From 20CM-2-65-7 sp963830455 (GTDB lineage Bacteria; Gemmatimonadota; Gemmatimonadetes; Gemmatimonadales; GWC2-71-9), in assembly GCA_963830455.1 (NCBI GenBank), contig CAWHMT010000001.1:198251-262250 (forward strand): a DNA stretch of 64,000 bases. The letters are read 5' to 3'. The first letter of the stretch is position 1; each line of letters begins with the position of its first letter. Below the pieces are notes generated by a model. The model did not search any database. It saw nothing but the letters and a program-made list of their open reading frames with translations, and was not told the origin of the DNA. Shown in pieces: positions 7,893-16,302 of this stretch. Position numbers and translations under genes: made by a program.

Positions 7893-9079
7893 CCGACATC
7901 GCCTACCACCCGACCCACGTGCGCGCCCTGCGTGAGACGTTCAAGGCGCTGCGCACCGCGGAGTTTCCGTGGACGGCGGACACGGTCTATCTCAACAACG
8001 CGTCGATCGGGCCGATTCCCGAGCGCACGCGGCGCGCGCTCGACGAGTTCACCGCCAAGCGCACCGCGCCGCACCTGCTGCCCGATCGCGAGCTGTTTGC
8101 GGGGCTCGCGGCGGCGCGCCTCGGCATCGCGCAGCTGATCAACGCCGACCCGTCGGAAATCGCGCTCGCTACCAATACCGGCTTCGGATTGCACCTCGCC
8201 GCGCGCGCGCTCCCGCTCAAGCAGGGCGACATCGTGCTGCTGTCGGACAAGGAGTTTCCGGCGATCGTCTACCCGTGGTTGCTGCTGCGCGAGCAGGGCA
8301 TCACGGTCGAGATGGCGCGCTGTACGCCGCAAGGGTGGCCCGATGAGGCGCACCTGCTCGAACGGCTGCGCGACCCGCGCGTGAAGGTCCTCGCCGTCTC
8401 GTTCGTGCAGTTCTCGAATGGCTACCGCGCGGACCTGAAGAAGCTCGGCGCCGCCTGCCGCGCCAACGGGACCTACCTGGTGGTGGACGGCATCCAGGGC
8501 GTGGGCAACTCGGTGCTCGACGTGCAGGAGACGCCCGTCGATATCCTCGCGTGCGGCGGGCAGAAGTGGCTGCTGTCGCCGTGGGGATCGGGATTCGTGT
8601 ACGTACGCAAGGAGCTGGTCACGACGCTCGAGCCGATGATCACCGGTTGGATGGCGTTCGAAGGCACGGACGATTTCTCACGGCTCACCGAATACAATCC
8701 CACGTTCCGCTCCGATGCGCGCCGCTTCGAGATGATCACCTTGCCATACCAGGATTTCGTCGGGATGACGGCGTCGCTCAGCCTGTTGCTCGAGGTCGGC
8801 GTGCGCGACATCGCCGAGGTGACGCGGGCGATGCACGCGCCGATTGTGAAGTGGGCGCAAGCGAACGACGTGCGCATCACGTCACCGACGGAGAACGGAC
8901 ACCGCTCGGCGATTCTGTGCGTGGCGCCGCCGAAACCGGCCGAGGCGTACCATGGATTGAAGCGCGCGCGGGTCGTGTGCAGCCTGCGTGAAGGGGCAAT
9001 CCGTCTCTCGCCGCACTGCTACAACACGGTGGAGGAGATGGAGAAGGTGATCGAGGTGCTGGAGGATCTACGGGATTAG
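7889..9079 (+). CDS. Class V aminotransferase / cysteine desulfurase-like PLP enzyme
   Basis: A 396-residue fold-type I PLP enzyme. It has YLNNASIGPIPE near residue 35, ATNTGFGLHLAA for cofactor phosphate contact, VDGIQGVGN with the aspartate that contacts the PLP ring, and GGQKW with the Schiff-base lysine at about 226. The C-terminal small domain ends SLREGAIRLSPHCYNTVEEM. The family covers cysteine desulfurases, isopenicillin N epimerases and serine-pyruvate aminotransferases. No conserved desulfurase cysteine loop is evident, so the reaction is undecided. The ATG overlaps the permease stop, so the two are probably translated together, which hints that the substrate may be an imported amino compound. 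Confidence 0.87.
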   Translation: MTDIAYHPTHVRALRETFKALRTAEFPWTADTVYLNNASIGPIPERTRRALDEFTAKRTAPHLLPDRELFAGLAAARLGIAQLINADPSEIALATNTGFGLHLAARALPLKQGDIVLLSDKEFPAIVYPWLLLREQGITVEMARCTPQGWPDEAHLLERLRDPRVKVLAVSFVQFSNGYRADLKKLGAACRANGTYLVVDGIQGVGNSVLDVQETPVDILACGGQKWLLSPWGSGFVYVRKELVTTLEPMITGWMAFEGTDDFSRLTEYNPTFRSDARRFEMITLPYQDFVGMTASLSLLLEVGVRDIAEVTRAMHAPIVKWAQANDVRITSPTENGHRSAILCVAPPKPAEAYHGLKRARVVCSLREGAIRLSPHCYNTVEEMEKVIEVLEDLRD

Positions 9080-9140
9080 GGTTGGGGACTCGGGGCTGGC
9101 GGGCTTCATGCCCTAGGCCCTAACCCGAGTCCCGAATCCC
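9072..9140. repeat. Imperfect inverted repeat in a convergent gene junction
   Basis: The left arm holds GGGATT and GGGACTCGGG; the right arm holds CCCGAGTCCC and AATCCC, separated by about 30 bases. The right arm lies inside the last codons of the minus-strand membrane protein and encodes its RDSGLGLGPRA tail. The left arm overlaps the aminotransferase stop. It could fold in both transcripts and terminate both, and it resembles low-complexity GACTCGGG-type repeats. Confidence 0.55.
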
Positions 9141-9777
9141 TATGTCGATCCACCCACCAGGCGACAATCACGAACAGCCACGCGAAGATGATCCCGCCGA
9201 TCGCCAGGGCGCGGATGTCCGTCGGCGTCGGTGTGAACAGCGTGCTGTAGTAGGAACCGGCGAGCAGCACGATCAAGCCCCAGAATCCCCACCGTCCGAT
9301 GGCGTCGCGCGCGCGAGTCGTGCGCAGGTAGATCACCACACCGGCGAGGAGCATCGCGCTCTCGACGATCACGTCGAGGATCGGGTAATTCCACAACCCG
9401 AGTCCGAGCTTGGGACCGCCCGGATACAATGGCATGTCGGGACGGTGCGTCACGAAATCCAGCACCCAGTGGCTCACGACGAGCACGCCGATGACGATCG
9501 CGGCCCGCTTATCGCCGCCGCGCGCCTTGTAGAGGAAGCCAAACGCGGCGCCCCAGACGATCAGCGTGAAGAGGCTGTGCGACCACGGAATGTCATCGAG
9601 CCACAGCGTCAGCAGCGGATTCGGGCCTGGCACGACGTGCGATTGCTCCAAGCCGAGCAGCAGGAAGACCGGCCAGAGCAGATCGGCGAGCGTGGGCGCG
9701 ACGAACAGCGTGCCCAGGCTCGTGCGCGGCGCGAGCCGCTTGGCGGCGAGACCCAACGCGTAGTGGCCGATGAACAT
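9106..9777 (-). CDS. YdjM-like integral membrane protein (putative metal-dependent hydrolase family)
   Basis: 223 residues with about six hydrophobic segments. It starts MFIGHYALGLAAKRLAP and carries polar motifs between helices: TLADLLWP, DDIPWSHSL and SHWVLDFVTHRPDMPL. The spaced His and Asp residues at membrane edges match the DUF457/YdjM-like membrane family often annotated as metal-dependent hydrolase. The function is not established and no substrate can be inferred. The last 11 residues are encoded by one arm of an inverted repeat. It lies four bases downstream of the DinB-like gene and is likely in one operon with it and tyrS. Confidence 0.75.
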   Translation of the reverse strand: MFIGHYALGLAAKRLAPRTSLGTLFVAPTLADLLWPVFLLLGLEQSHVVPGPNPLLTLWLDDIPWSHSLFTLIVWGAAFGFLYKARGGDKRAAIVIGVLVVSHWVLDFVTHRPDMPLYPGGPKLGLGLWNYPILDVIVESAMLLAGVVIYLRTTRARDAIGRWGFWGLIVLLAGSYYSTLFTPTPTDIRALAIGGIIFAWLFVIVAWWVDRHRDSGLGLGPRA

Positions 9778-9781
9778 CGAT

Positions 9782-10258
9782 CTATCTCCTCATCAGGCGT
9801 TTGAGGATCTGGATCTGGCCGGCGTGGTAGAGGTCGTGCGAGGCGATGCCGTAGATCTCGGCTTTGACACGCCACTTGGAGTGCCAGCCGCGGCGACCGA
9901 GCTGCGCGGGCTTCAGCTCCGTAATCGCCCGGCGCAGCAGCCGGTGCTGCTCGTCGAGTAAGTCCCGGTCGCGCTTCCAGGCGGCGTCACTCGGCCGGCC
10001 GGGCAGCGCGGGCCAGTTCGCGCCATCGCGCGGGAAGGCGATGTCGGGATCGCGCAACAGCCGGCGCCGGACCATGCACTTCCAGTACGCGGTGTGTAGA
10101 ACGAGATCCCAGATGCAGTGTCGGTTCCGGCCGGGACGCCACAAGGCCTGGCGCGCGCTGATGCCCCGGATCGTGCCCTTGAGCGGCGTGCCGTGCCAGG
10201 AGGGCGCCGCGTAGGCCTGATCGAAGACTTCCAGGAGCAAGCGGACGCGCTCGTCCAC
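9782..10258 (-). CDS. DinB-family four-helix protein
   Basis: 158 residues. The conserved features are an internal histidine in WDLVLHTAYW and the C-terminal pair in ASHDLYHAGQIQ. Together these form the three-histidine metal site of the DinB/YfiT-like superfamily. Members include thiol-dependent S-transferases (bacillithiol or mycothiol users) and damage-inducible proteins of unknown role. Its ATG follows the tyrS stop directly (TAG then ATG), so cotranscription is expected. There is no signal peptide, so it is likely cytoplasmic. Confidence 0.82.
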   Translation of the reverse strand: MDERVRLLLEVFDQAYAAPSWHGTPLKGTIRGISARQALWRPGRNRHCIWDLVLHTAYWKCMVRRRLLRDPDIAFPRDGANWPALPGRPSDAAWKRDRDLLDEQHRLLRRAITELKPAQLGRRGWHSKWRVKAEIYGIASHDLYHAGQIQILKRLMRR

Positions 10259-11521
10259 CTAGCCGCGCCTCAACAGGGCGTATTCCTTCTTTCCCTTGCG
10301 GAGCAGGAGATTGCGGCCCCCGATCCAGTCGTGTGGCGCGATGCTGCGCGCCACGTCCTCGATGCGCTGTTGATTGACGTAGATGCCGCCCTGTTCGATG
10401 GCGCGGCGCGCCTCGCTCTTGGACTTGGCGAGGCCCGCTTGCGTCAGCAGATCGACGAGCGCGAGGCTGTCGTTCCCCGGTACCACGACCGTCGGGATCT
10501 CGCCCGCCAACACCTCGAAGACCTGCGGATGGACTTCCGCCTGCTCCTCGCCGAACAGAATCGCCGACGCGGCCTGAACGCCCGACAGCACATCCGCCCC
10601 ATGCACGAGCGTGGTCACCGCGCCGGCGAGCGCGCGCTGCGCCGGCCGCTTCGCGGCCTGCTTCGCCTGCTGCGCCATCAGCGCATCGATCTCCGGCGCG
10701 GAGAGGTGCGTGAACAGCTTCAAGTACTTCTCGACGTCGCGGTCGTCCGTGTTGATCCAGAACTGGTAGAACCTGTATGGCGACGTGAGCTGCGGATCGA
10801 GGTAGATCGCCCCCTCTTCGGTCTTTCCGAATTTCCGGCCCGACGCCATGGTGACGAGCGGCGCGACCAGGCCGTGCGCCTCCGCGTTGTCGATGCGGCG
10901 AATCAGGTCCACGCCCGCCGTGATGTTGCCCCACTGATCGCTGCCGCCCACCTGCAGCGTGCACTGCCGCTCGCGAAACAGATGCAGGAAGTCGTACGCC
11001 TGGAGCAGCATGTAGCTGAACTCCGTGTACGAGAGTCCGGACTCGAGCCGCGCCTTCACCGATTCCTTCTGGAGCATGATGTTGACGGTGAAGTGCTTGC
11101 CGACGTCGCGCAAAAAGTCGATGAGTCCCTGCGAGCCGAGCCACTTCGCGTTGTCGAGCAACAGGGCCGCCGTCGGTCCCGCGCCGAACTCGAGAAAGCG
11201 GGCCATCTGATCACGTTGATGCTGGAGATTCTGGCGGATCTGCTCCTTGGACAGCAGCGGGCGCTCGCCCGCCTTGCCGGACGGATCGCCGATCAGTCCG
11301 GTGCCGCCGCCCATCAGCACGATGGGCCGGTGCCCGGCGCGTTGCAGATTGGCGAGCAGCATCAGCGGCATCAGGTTGCCGAGCTGGAGCGACGGCGCGG
11401 TGGGATCGAAGCCGCAGTACGCCGTCACGGGACCCTTGGCAAAATGGGCGGCGAGCCCGGGCGTCGCCTGCTGCACGAAGCCGCGCCACTCGAGTTCCGG
11501 CAACACGTTAGCCTTCGTCAT
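10259..11521 (-). CDS. tyrS: Tyrosyl-tRNA synthetase
   Basis: A 420-residue class I synthetase charging tRNA-Tyr. The Rossmann catalytic domain has YCGFDPTAPSLQLGN, GGGTGLIGDPSG, SYTEFSYMLLQAYDF, QVGGSDQWGN and the KMSKS-equivalent GRKFGKTEEG. An alpha-helical anticodon domain follows. A C-terminal S4-like RNA-binding domain has ARRAIEQGGIYVNQQRI. The normal HIGH signature reads QLGN (residues 46-49), losing the first histidine. Length and domain order are normal for the bacterial TyrRS of about 420 residues. It heads a minus-strand operon with the DinB-like and membrane-protein genes and is divergent from the penicillin-binding protein gene 37 bases away. Confidence 0.96.
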   Translation of the reverse strand: MTKANVLPELEWRGFVQQATPGLAAHFAKGPVTAYCGFDPTAPSLQLGNLMPLMLLANLQRAGHRPIVLMGGGTGLIGDPSGKAGERPLLSKEQIRQNLQHQRDQMARFLEFGAGPTAALLLDNAKWLGSQGLIDFLRDVGKHFTVNIMLQKESVKARLESGLSYTEFSYMLLQAYDFLHLFRERQCTLQVGGSDQWGNITAGVDLIRRIDNAEAHGLVAPLVTMASGRKFGKTEEGAIYLDPQLTSPYRFYQFWINTDDRDVEKYLKLFTHLSAPEIDALMAQQAKQAAKRPAQRALAGAVTTLVHGADVLSGVQAASAILFGEEQAEVHPQVFEVLAGEIPTVVVPGNDSLALVDLLTQAGLAKSKSEARRAIEQGGIYVNQQRIEDVARSIAPHDWIGGRNLLLRKGKKEYALLRRG

Positions 11522-11558
11522 GGCGGCGAATCTACGGCCTTACTAGGTTTTAGTGCAG

Positions 11559-13754
11559 ATGGCATTAGCCACGTCCGCTTCGCCGCCCTCCGCCGCCGCT
11601 CGCCGCCCCTGGGTCATACGCTGGTGGTACGACCCGGTGCAGCGCCGCCGCGTGATTGTCGCGACCGTGCTGGCCCTGCTGTACGCGAGCGGCCTGGCCT
11701 ACGGGTCGTGGACCCGCGTGTGCGCCGCCGAGCGCTGCCCCAGCATCATGCGGATCAGTCCCGAGCACAACCCGCAGGTCCAGACCTCCAAGGTGTACGC
11801 AGCCGACGGCCGCCTGATCACCGAGCTGGGGATCGAGCGCCGGACCGTGCTGCCGCTCGCAGAGATCCCCGTGCACGTGCGCCAGGCGTTCGTCGCGGTC
11901 GAGGACAAGCGGTTCTACGACCACCACGGCATCGATTACTGGCGCATTCTGGGAGCCGTCAAAGCGAACGTCACGACGCTGCGGTACGCGCAGGGCTTCT
12001 CCACCATCACCATGCAGCTCGCGCGCAACGTCTTTCCGGATCATCTCGGCCGTGAGAAGCGGCTGACGCGCAAGCTGCGCGAGGCGCGCGTCGCCGTGGA
12101 GCTGGAGCGGAATTTCCCGAAGGACACGATCCTCGAGCTCTACCTCAACCAGATCAGCCTCGGTCCCAACGTCGCGGGCGTCGAGGCCGCGTCGCAGGTG
12201 TTCTTCGGGAAGTCGGCGCGCGATCTGAACGTCGCGGAGGCCGCGACGCTCGCGGGACTGCCCAAGGCGCCGGGAACGTACAATCCGCGTGTCCATCCCG
12301 ACAACGCGGTCCGCCGCCGCAACGTCGTGCTCGCGCTGATGCGCGATCAGGGCTTCATCAGCCCCGAGGACGCGGAGTTCTGGAAAGCGTACCCGCTGGT
12401 CCTCACGACGCGGCGCACCAGCTACGGCGACGTCGCGCCATACTTCGTCGAGTGGCTGCGCACCGCGTTTCTCGAGCCGCGCTACGGCCGCGATCTGTAC
12501 GACAAGGGACTGCGCATCTATACGACGCTCGACCTCGACATGCAGGAGGCGGCGGAGCAGTCGCTCCAGTCGCAGCTCGACGAGATCGAGTCGGGCGTGT
12601 TCTCGAACGGCAAGTTCGAGGGGACGTCGTACCGCGAATACCTGGAGCAGGGCCGCGCGACCGGGGACGAAGTTGGCCCGTTCTCGCAGTACCTCCAGGG
12701 CGCGCTCATGGCCATGGACGCGAAGACCGGCAACATCCTCGCGATGGTGGGCGGGCGCGACTTCGTCGACTCGAAGTGGAATCGCGTGACGCAATCGGCG
12801 CGGCCGCCGGGGTCCACGTTCAAGCCGTTCGTCTATTCGGCCGCCGTGCGCGCCGGGCATCCGGTGACGGAGATGCTCGACGACACGCCGCTGAATCCGC
12901 CGGTGATCCAGCTCGACAGCTCGCTGTGGCAGCCGAAGGACTACGACGACACGACCCTCGGCCCGATCCCGATGCGGCAGTCGTTGTATCTCTCGCGCAA
13001 CCTGTCCACGATCAAGCTCGGGATGGCGATCGGCGAGCAGACGGTGATCGGAGAGGCGCGGCGCTACGGGATCACGACGCCGCTGCCGCCGTATCCGTCC
13101 ATTCACATAGGCGCGCGCGAGACCAAGCCGATCGAGCTGATCGCGGCCTATTCCGCGTTCGCGAATGCGGGCGTGCGCGTGGAGCCGATCGGCATCCAGC
13201 GCATCGAGGACCGGCAGGGGAACATCCTCTATCAGTCCACGGTCAAGCGCGAGCAGGTGATGGATCCGGAGCATAACTGGCTCATGCTCGACATGATGCG
13301 CGACGTGATGCGCTGCCAACCCGGCTCGGGGCCGCATCGCTGCGGCACCGCCGCGGGCGCCGTCGCGGGGCTGCGCGTGCCCATGGCGGGCAAAACCGGG
13401 ACGACCGACGACTACACGGACGCCTGGTTCGTCGGCTTCACGCCGGAGATCGTGACCGGGATCTGGATCGGCTACGATCTCCAGCGCCGGATCATGAACA
13501 ACGCGGGCGGCGGCCGGATCGTCGCGCCCGCGTGGACGAAGTTCATGCGGGACGTGTACGAGCGGCGGCCCGCGCCCGCCGACTGGGCGCGTCCCGAGGA
13601 GCTCGTCTCGCGCGAGGTCGACTGGTCGAACGGATTCCTCGCGACGCCGTTCTGCCCGCTCGAAGTGCGCCGCTGGGAGTGGTTCTATCCCGGGACTGAA
13701 CCGACTCAAGTTTGTCAGGTCCACTCACCCTTTGGCGTGGGAGTTACCCCCTAG
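11559..13754 (+). CDS. Class A penicillin-binding protein (PBP1A-like)
   Basis: A bifunctional murein synthase of 731 residues from the ATG at 11559; GTG at 11553 is two codons longer. A cytoplasmic tail and one membrane anchor (about 32-50) precede the GT51 transglycosylase domain, with VEDKRFYDHHGID (Glu115) and FSTITMQLARN. The transpeptidase domain has PPGSTFKPF (Ser419, STFK), SRN in the SxN position and AGKTGTTDD (Lys612). It polymerises and crosslinks glycan strands in the periplasm. The C-terminus is short, with no PASTA or OB insertion obvious. A strong hairpin follows the stop and may terminate transcription. Confidence 0.95.
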   Translation: MALATSASPPSAAARRPWVIRWWYDPVQRRRVIVATVLALLYASGLAYGSWTRVCAAERCPSIMRISPEHNPQVQTSKVYAADGRLITELGIERRTVLPLAEIPVHVRQAFVAVEDKRFYDHHGIDYWRILGAVKANVTTLRYAQGFSTITMQLARNVFPDHLGREKRLTRKLREARVAVELERNFPKDTILELYLNQISLGPNVAGVEAASQVFFGKSARDLNVAEAATLAGLPKAPGTYNPRVHPDNAVRRRNVVLALMRDQGFISPEDAEFWKAYPLVLTTRRTSYGDVAPYFVEWLRTAFLEPRYGRDLYDKGLRIYTTLDLDMQEAAEQSLQSQLDEIESGVFSNGKFEGTSYREYLEQGRATGDEVGPFSQYLQGALMAMDAKTGNILAMVGGRDFVDSKWNRVTQSARPPGSTFKPFVYSAAVRAGHPVTEMLDDTPLNPPVIQLDSSLWQPKDYDDTTLGPIPMRQSLYLSRNLSTIKLGMAIGEQTVIGEARRYGITTPLPPYPSIHIGARETKPIELIAAYSAFANAGVRVEPIGIQRIEDRQGNILYQSTVKREQVMDPEHNWLMLDMMRDVMRCQPGSGPHRCGTAAGAVAGLRVPMAGKTGTTDDYTDAWFVGFTPEIVTGIWIGYDLQRRIMNNAGGGRIVAPAWTKFMRDVYERRPAPADWARPEELVSREVDWSNGFLATPFCPLEVRRWEWFYPGTEPTQVCQVHSPFGVGVTP

Positions 13755-13780
13755 TTCTGAGTCGCAAGAGAAGTTGCAAC

Positions 13781-13880
13781 ACGCCAAGTTGCGAAGTGGT
13801 TGCAAGTGCACGAAACAAGAGGCCAGGAGATCTTCCTGGTCTCTTTCGCTTCATGCTTGGAACCACTTGCAACTTGGCGT
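13781..13880. repeat. Nested inverted repeat with terminator-like core
   Basis: The outer arms are ACGCCAAGTTGC (13781-13792) and its complement near 13869-13880; the left side also carries a duplicated AAGTGGTTGC-type segment. The inner hairpin at about 13818-13844 pairs AGAGGCCAGGA with TCCTGGTCTCT around GATCT and is followed by TTTCGCTT. The core looks like an intrinsic terminator for the penicillin-binding protein gene; the outer arms look like a separate palindromic repeat unit. Confidence 0.65.
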
Positions 13881-14413
13881 CTGCGCAGCTTCTCTATTGG
13901 CTAGTAGCTTCCCGCTTGATGCTGAGAATTCGCGCCGGCGTTGTCCATCCAGTTACGTCGCCATCCATTGACGATGGCGCCGTTCTTGTCGATGACGGCG
14001 GCCGCGTCGCCGCGGTCGGGTCGAACGAGCAGGTACCGGTGCCGCACGGCGTCCAGTCCTTTGAGTTCTCTGATGCCGAGCTGACGCCGGGACTCGTGAA
14101 CTGCCACACGCACCTCGAGCTCAACCAGCTCGGTGGCGGGGTGCGGCACGACGAGCCCGAGTTCCTCACATGGATCCGGCGCATTCGCGAGTTGAAGGAC
14201 GCGACCAGCGTCGACAGCCTTCTATGAGGCCGCCGTCGCTGGAATCAAGGACTGCTGGTCACGCGGCGTGACGTGCGTCGCGGAGACCGGGAGCACGGGC
14301 GCCGTCATGCGCGCGCTCCATGATCTGGGCGGCCGCGGCATCGTGTACCAGGAGGTGTTCGGCCCCGATCCGGCGAAATCGGCAGAGAGCATGCGGGAAT
14401 TGGAGGCAGCCGT

Positions 14414-14458
14414 CTTGCAACTTCGGCGCCTTGCAACTTCGCAACTGTTAGTTGGCGT
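14414..14458. repeat. TTGCAACTT-type short repeat inside the amidohydrolase frame
   Basis: CTTGCAACTTCG occurs at 14414 and again at 14430, followed by CGCAACTGTTAGTTGGCG. The same TTGCAACTT core forms the outer palindrome at 13781-13880. The tract is translated as VLQLRRLATSQLLVG, between the metal-binding motifs, so it looks like an in-frame copy of a repeat seen outside genes. Confidence 0.6.
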
Positions 14459-15030
14459 CTCACCGCACGCGCCCTACACGGTCAGCGGTCCGCTGTACGA
14501 GGCGGTCGCGGCCTTCGCTCGACAGGAAGAGCTGCCGATCGCGGTGCACGTCGCCGAATCGCCCGACGAGGTCCGGCTGGTGCGCGACGGCGCAGGTGCG
14601 TTCGCCGAAGCGCTGCGCGCGCGGGGCATCGCGATCGCACCGGCACGGTGCTCGCCGGTCTCGTACCTCGCGCAGCGCGGCGTGATCCGAACCGGCACCC
14701 TGTGCATTCATGCGATCCAGGCCGATGCAGCGGACGTCGAATTGCTCCGTTCGTTGCGGGCCACGGTTGCCCACTGTCCCCGCTCGAATGCCGCGCATCG
14801 GCACGGGCGGATGCCACTGGCCTTGTTCCAGCAGGCTCGTGTGCCCGTCGGACTTGGAACGGACTCCGTGGTGAGCGTCGGCGATCTGGATTTGTGGGCC
14901 GAGGCCGAGGCTGCGGGGCTGCGCGGCGAGTCGGCGCTCCGAGCGCTTACAATAGAAGGCGCGCGCGCGCTCGGCTGGGACACCGAGATCGGCTCGCTGG
15001 AAGTCGGGAAAGCCGGAGACTTGGCAGTGT

Positions 15031-15080
15031 TTCCCTTCGCCGCCCTTCGCCGCCCTTCGCCGCCCCCCGCCGCCCTTCTC
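15031..15080. repeat. CGCCCTTCGC decamer tandem repeat
   Basis: Four to five copies of a ten-base unit, the last ones degenerate (CCCCCCGC, CCCTTCTC). The tract is in frame near the amidohydrolase C-terminus and encodes FPFAALRRPSPPPAALLT. A ten-base unit changes the frame unless copies are gained in threes, so copy-number slippage here would inactivate the C-terminus. Confidence 0.7.
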
Positions 15081-15121
15081 ACAGTAGTCAGCGGCCGAAT
15101 CGTGCACCAGATTTCCGGCCA

Positions 15122-15580
15122 ATGAAAACGCAGCGTCACGCGGCCATTCTGCGACTCGTGCGTGGAGAGACGGTGGGCAGCCAGGAGCAGCTGCGCGAGC
15201 GTCTCAAAGGGGAAGGGTTCAACGTGACGCAGGCGACGCTGTCGCGGGACATTCGCGAGCTGGGACTCGCGAAGGTCGCCGCCCCCGACGGCGGGTCACA
15301 CTACGCGGCGGGAGCCGAGGGGACGCCGGGCATGCGCCCGCATCTCGAGCAGCTCCTTCCGACCATGCTCGTTTCGGCCGAAGGCGTCGGTCCATTGCTC
15401 GTTCTCAAGACCACGACGGGCGCGGCGCAGGCGCTTGGCCTGGCACTGGACGGCGCCGGCTGGAGCGAGATCATCGGCACCATCGCCGGTGACGATGCCA
15501 TTCTCGTCATCACTCGCAGCGAGCGAGGCCGCCGCGCCGTGCAGGTGCGGCTGCGAGAGCTCGCAGGACTCCCCACATGA
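15122..15580 (+). CDS. argR: Arginine repressor ArgR
   Basis: A 152-residue regulator that senses arginine and binds ARG boxes as a hexamer. The N-terminal winged helix carries SQEQLRERLKGEGFNVTQATLSRDIRELGLAK, the signature of the family. The C-terminal oligomerisation and arginine-binding domain has TTTGAAQALGLALD and GTIAGDDAILVITRSE, with the paired aspartates that contact arginine. The length is typical. The ATG overlaps the amidohydrolase TGA and the stop overlaps the next gene's ATG, so it is internal to an operon. The likely target is the ARG-box-like palindrome ahead of argG about 2.2 kb downstream. Confidence 0.95.
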   Translation: MKTQRHAAILRLVRGETVGSQEQLRERLKGEGFNVTQATLSRDIRELGLAKVAAPDGGSHYAAGAEGTPGMRPHLEQLLPTMLVSAEGVGPLLVLKTTTGAAQALGLALDGAGWSEIIGTIAGDDAILVITRSERGRRAVQVRLRELAGLPT

Positions 15581-16302
15581 ACACTCGGACGATTGCCGCA
15601 CTCGTGCTGCTTGCGCTCTCCTGCAAAACCCAGTCACAACCTCCACAACCTCCACCGGCCTCCACCAACGCTCCCCAGAACGTCCTGACCGATGCCGAGA
15701 AAACCGCGGGGTGGAGGCTGCTCTTCGACGGTAGGACCACCGCCGGCTGGCGCAACTACGGCAAGCAGACGATCTCGGACGGCTGGGTCGTGCAGGACGG
15801 CGCGCTCACCCGCACCGGCGCGGGCGGCGACATCATCTCGAACGACGCGTTCGGCAACTTCGAGCTGTCGATCGATTGGAAAATCGAGCCGGGCGGCAAC
15901 AGCGGCATTTTCTATCGCGCGAGCGAGGAGAACGACGAGATCTACTGGAATGCCGTGGAGATGCAGGTGTTGGATGATGCCAAGCATCCCGACGGCCAGA
16001 ATCCACTTCAGTCGGCGGGGGCAGCCTACGACCTGTATCCGGCGCCGCGCGGCCACGTGACACCCGGCGGCGAATGGAACAGCGCGCGGCTCGTGGTGAA
16101 CGGCAACCACGTCGAGCATTGGCTCAACGGCTTCAAGATGGTCGAGTACGAGCTGGGCAGCACCGATTGGAACTCCAAAGTCGCCGGGAGCAAGTTCAAG
16201 CCGCATTCCAAATTCGGGAAGAACGCGCAAGGACACATCGGACTCCAGGACCACGGCAACGTGGTCGCTTACCGCAACATCAAGATTCGAGCGCTGCCAT
16301 GA
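15577..16302 (+). CDS. DUF1080 / 3-keto-disaccharide hydrolase domain lipoprotein
   Basis: 241 residues. The signal sequence ends LALSC, a lipobox, so the mature protein should be lipidated at Cys16. A Pro-rich spacer precedes a concanavalin-like DUF1080 domain beginning WRLLFDGRTTAGWRNYG and including GGNSGIFYRASEE, YDLYP and EWNSARLVVNGNHVEHWLNG. Family members cleave 3-keto glycosides after oxidation of the sugar at C3. The position directly ahead of a Tat-exported Gfo/Idh/MocA protein supports joint action on glycosides in the periplasm. It is coupled to argR by ATGA and to the next gene by ATGA. Confidence 0.88.
   Translation: MNTRTIAALVLLALSCKTQSQPPQPPPASTNAPQNVLTDAEKTAGWRLLFDGRTTAGWRNYGKQTISDGWVVQDGALTRTGAGGDIISNDAFGNFELSIDWKIEPGGNSGIFYRASEENDEIYWNAVEMQVLDDAKHPDGQNPLQSAGAAYDLYPAPRGHVTPGGEWNSARLVVNGNHVEHWLNGFKMVEYELGSTDWNSKVAGSKFKPHSKFGKNAQGHIGLQDHGNVVAYRNIKIRALP

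Larger units (their letters stand above)
13919..15125 (+). pseudogene. Amidohydrolase (chlorohydrolase/deaminase type) with one frameshift
   Basis: The frame from ATG 13919 encodes MLRIRAGVVHPVTSP and the metal-binding NCHTHLEL, then stops at 14227. The +1 frame continues seamlessly with FYEAAVAGIKDCWSRGVT, GVSPHAPYTVS, AVHVAES, a GTDSVVSVGDLDLW segment and the C-terminal GKAGDLAVF of cyclic amidohydrolases. Skipping one C near 14219 restores about 400 residues. The family deaminates nucleoside or triazine-like substrates using one divalent metal; aminodeoxyfutalosine deaminase is one possibility. Two low-complexity tracts (14414-14458, 15031-15080) are translated in frame. It ends in ATGA overlapping argR. 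It may be a fresh pseudogene or a sequencing indel. Confidence 0.8.

Noticed and set aside
11565..13724. 719-codon minus-strand open frame
   Set aside because: It lies wholly within the penicillin-binding protein gene, whose transglycosylase and transpeptidase motifs are complete; the antisense product has no recognisable fold.
13712..13918. Coding extension upstream of the amidohydrolase ATG
   Set aside because: It crosses the palindromic intergenic region and the end of the penicillin-binding protein gene; the domain starts at 13919.
14219..14227. Programmed +1 frameshift like prfB
   Set aside because: No SD-like stimulator and no CTT-TGA slip context directly at the stop, and other breaks in the window suggest indels instead.
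15031..15080. CRISPR-like array
   Set aside because: Units are contiguous ten-mers without spacers and are translated in the amidohydrolase.
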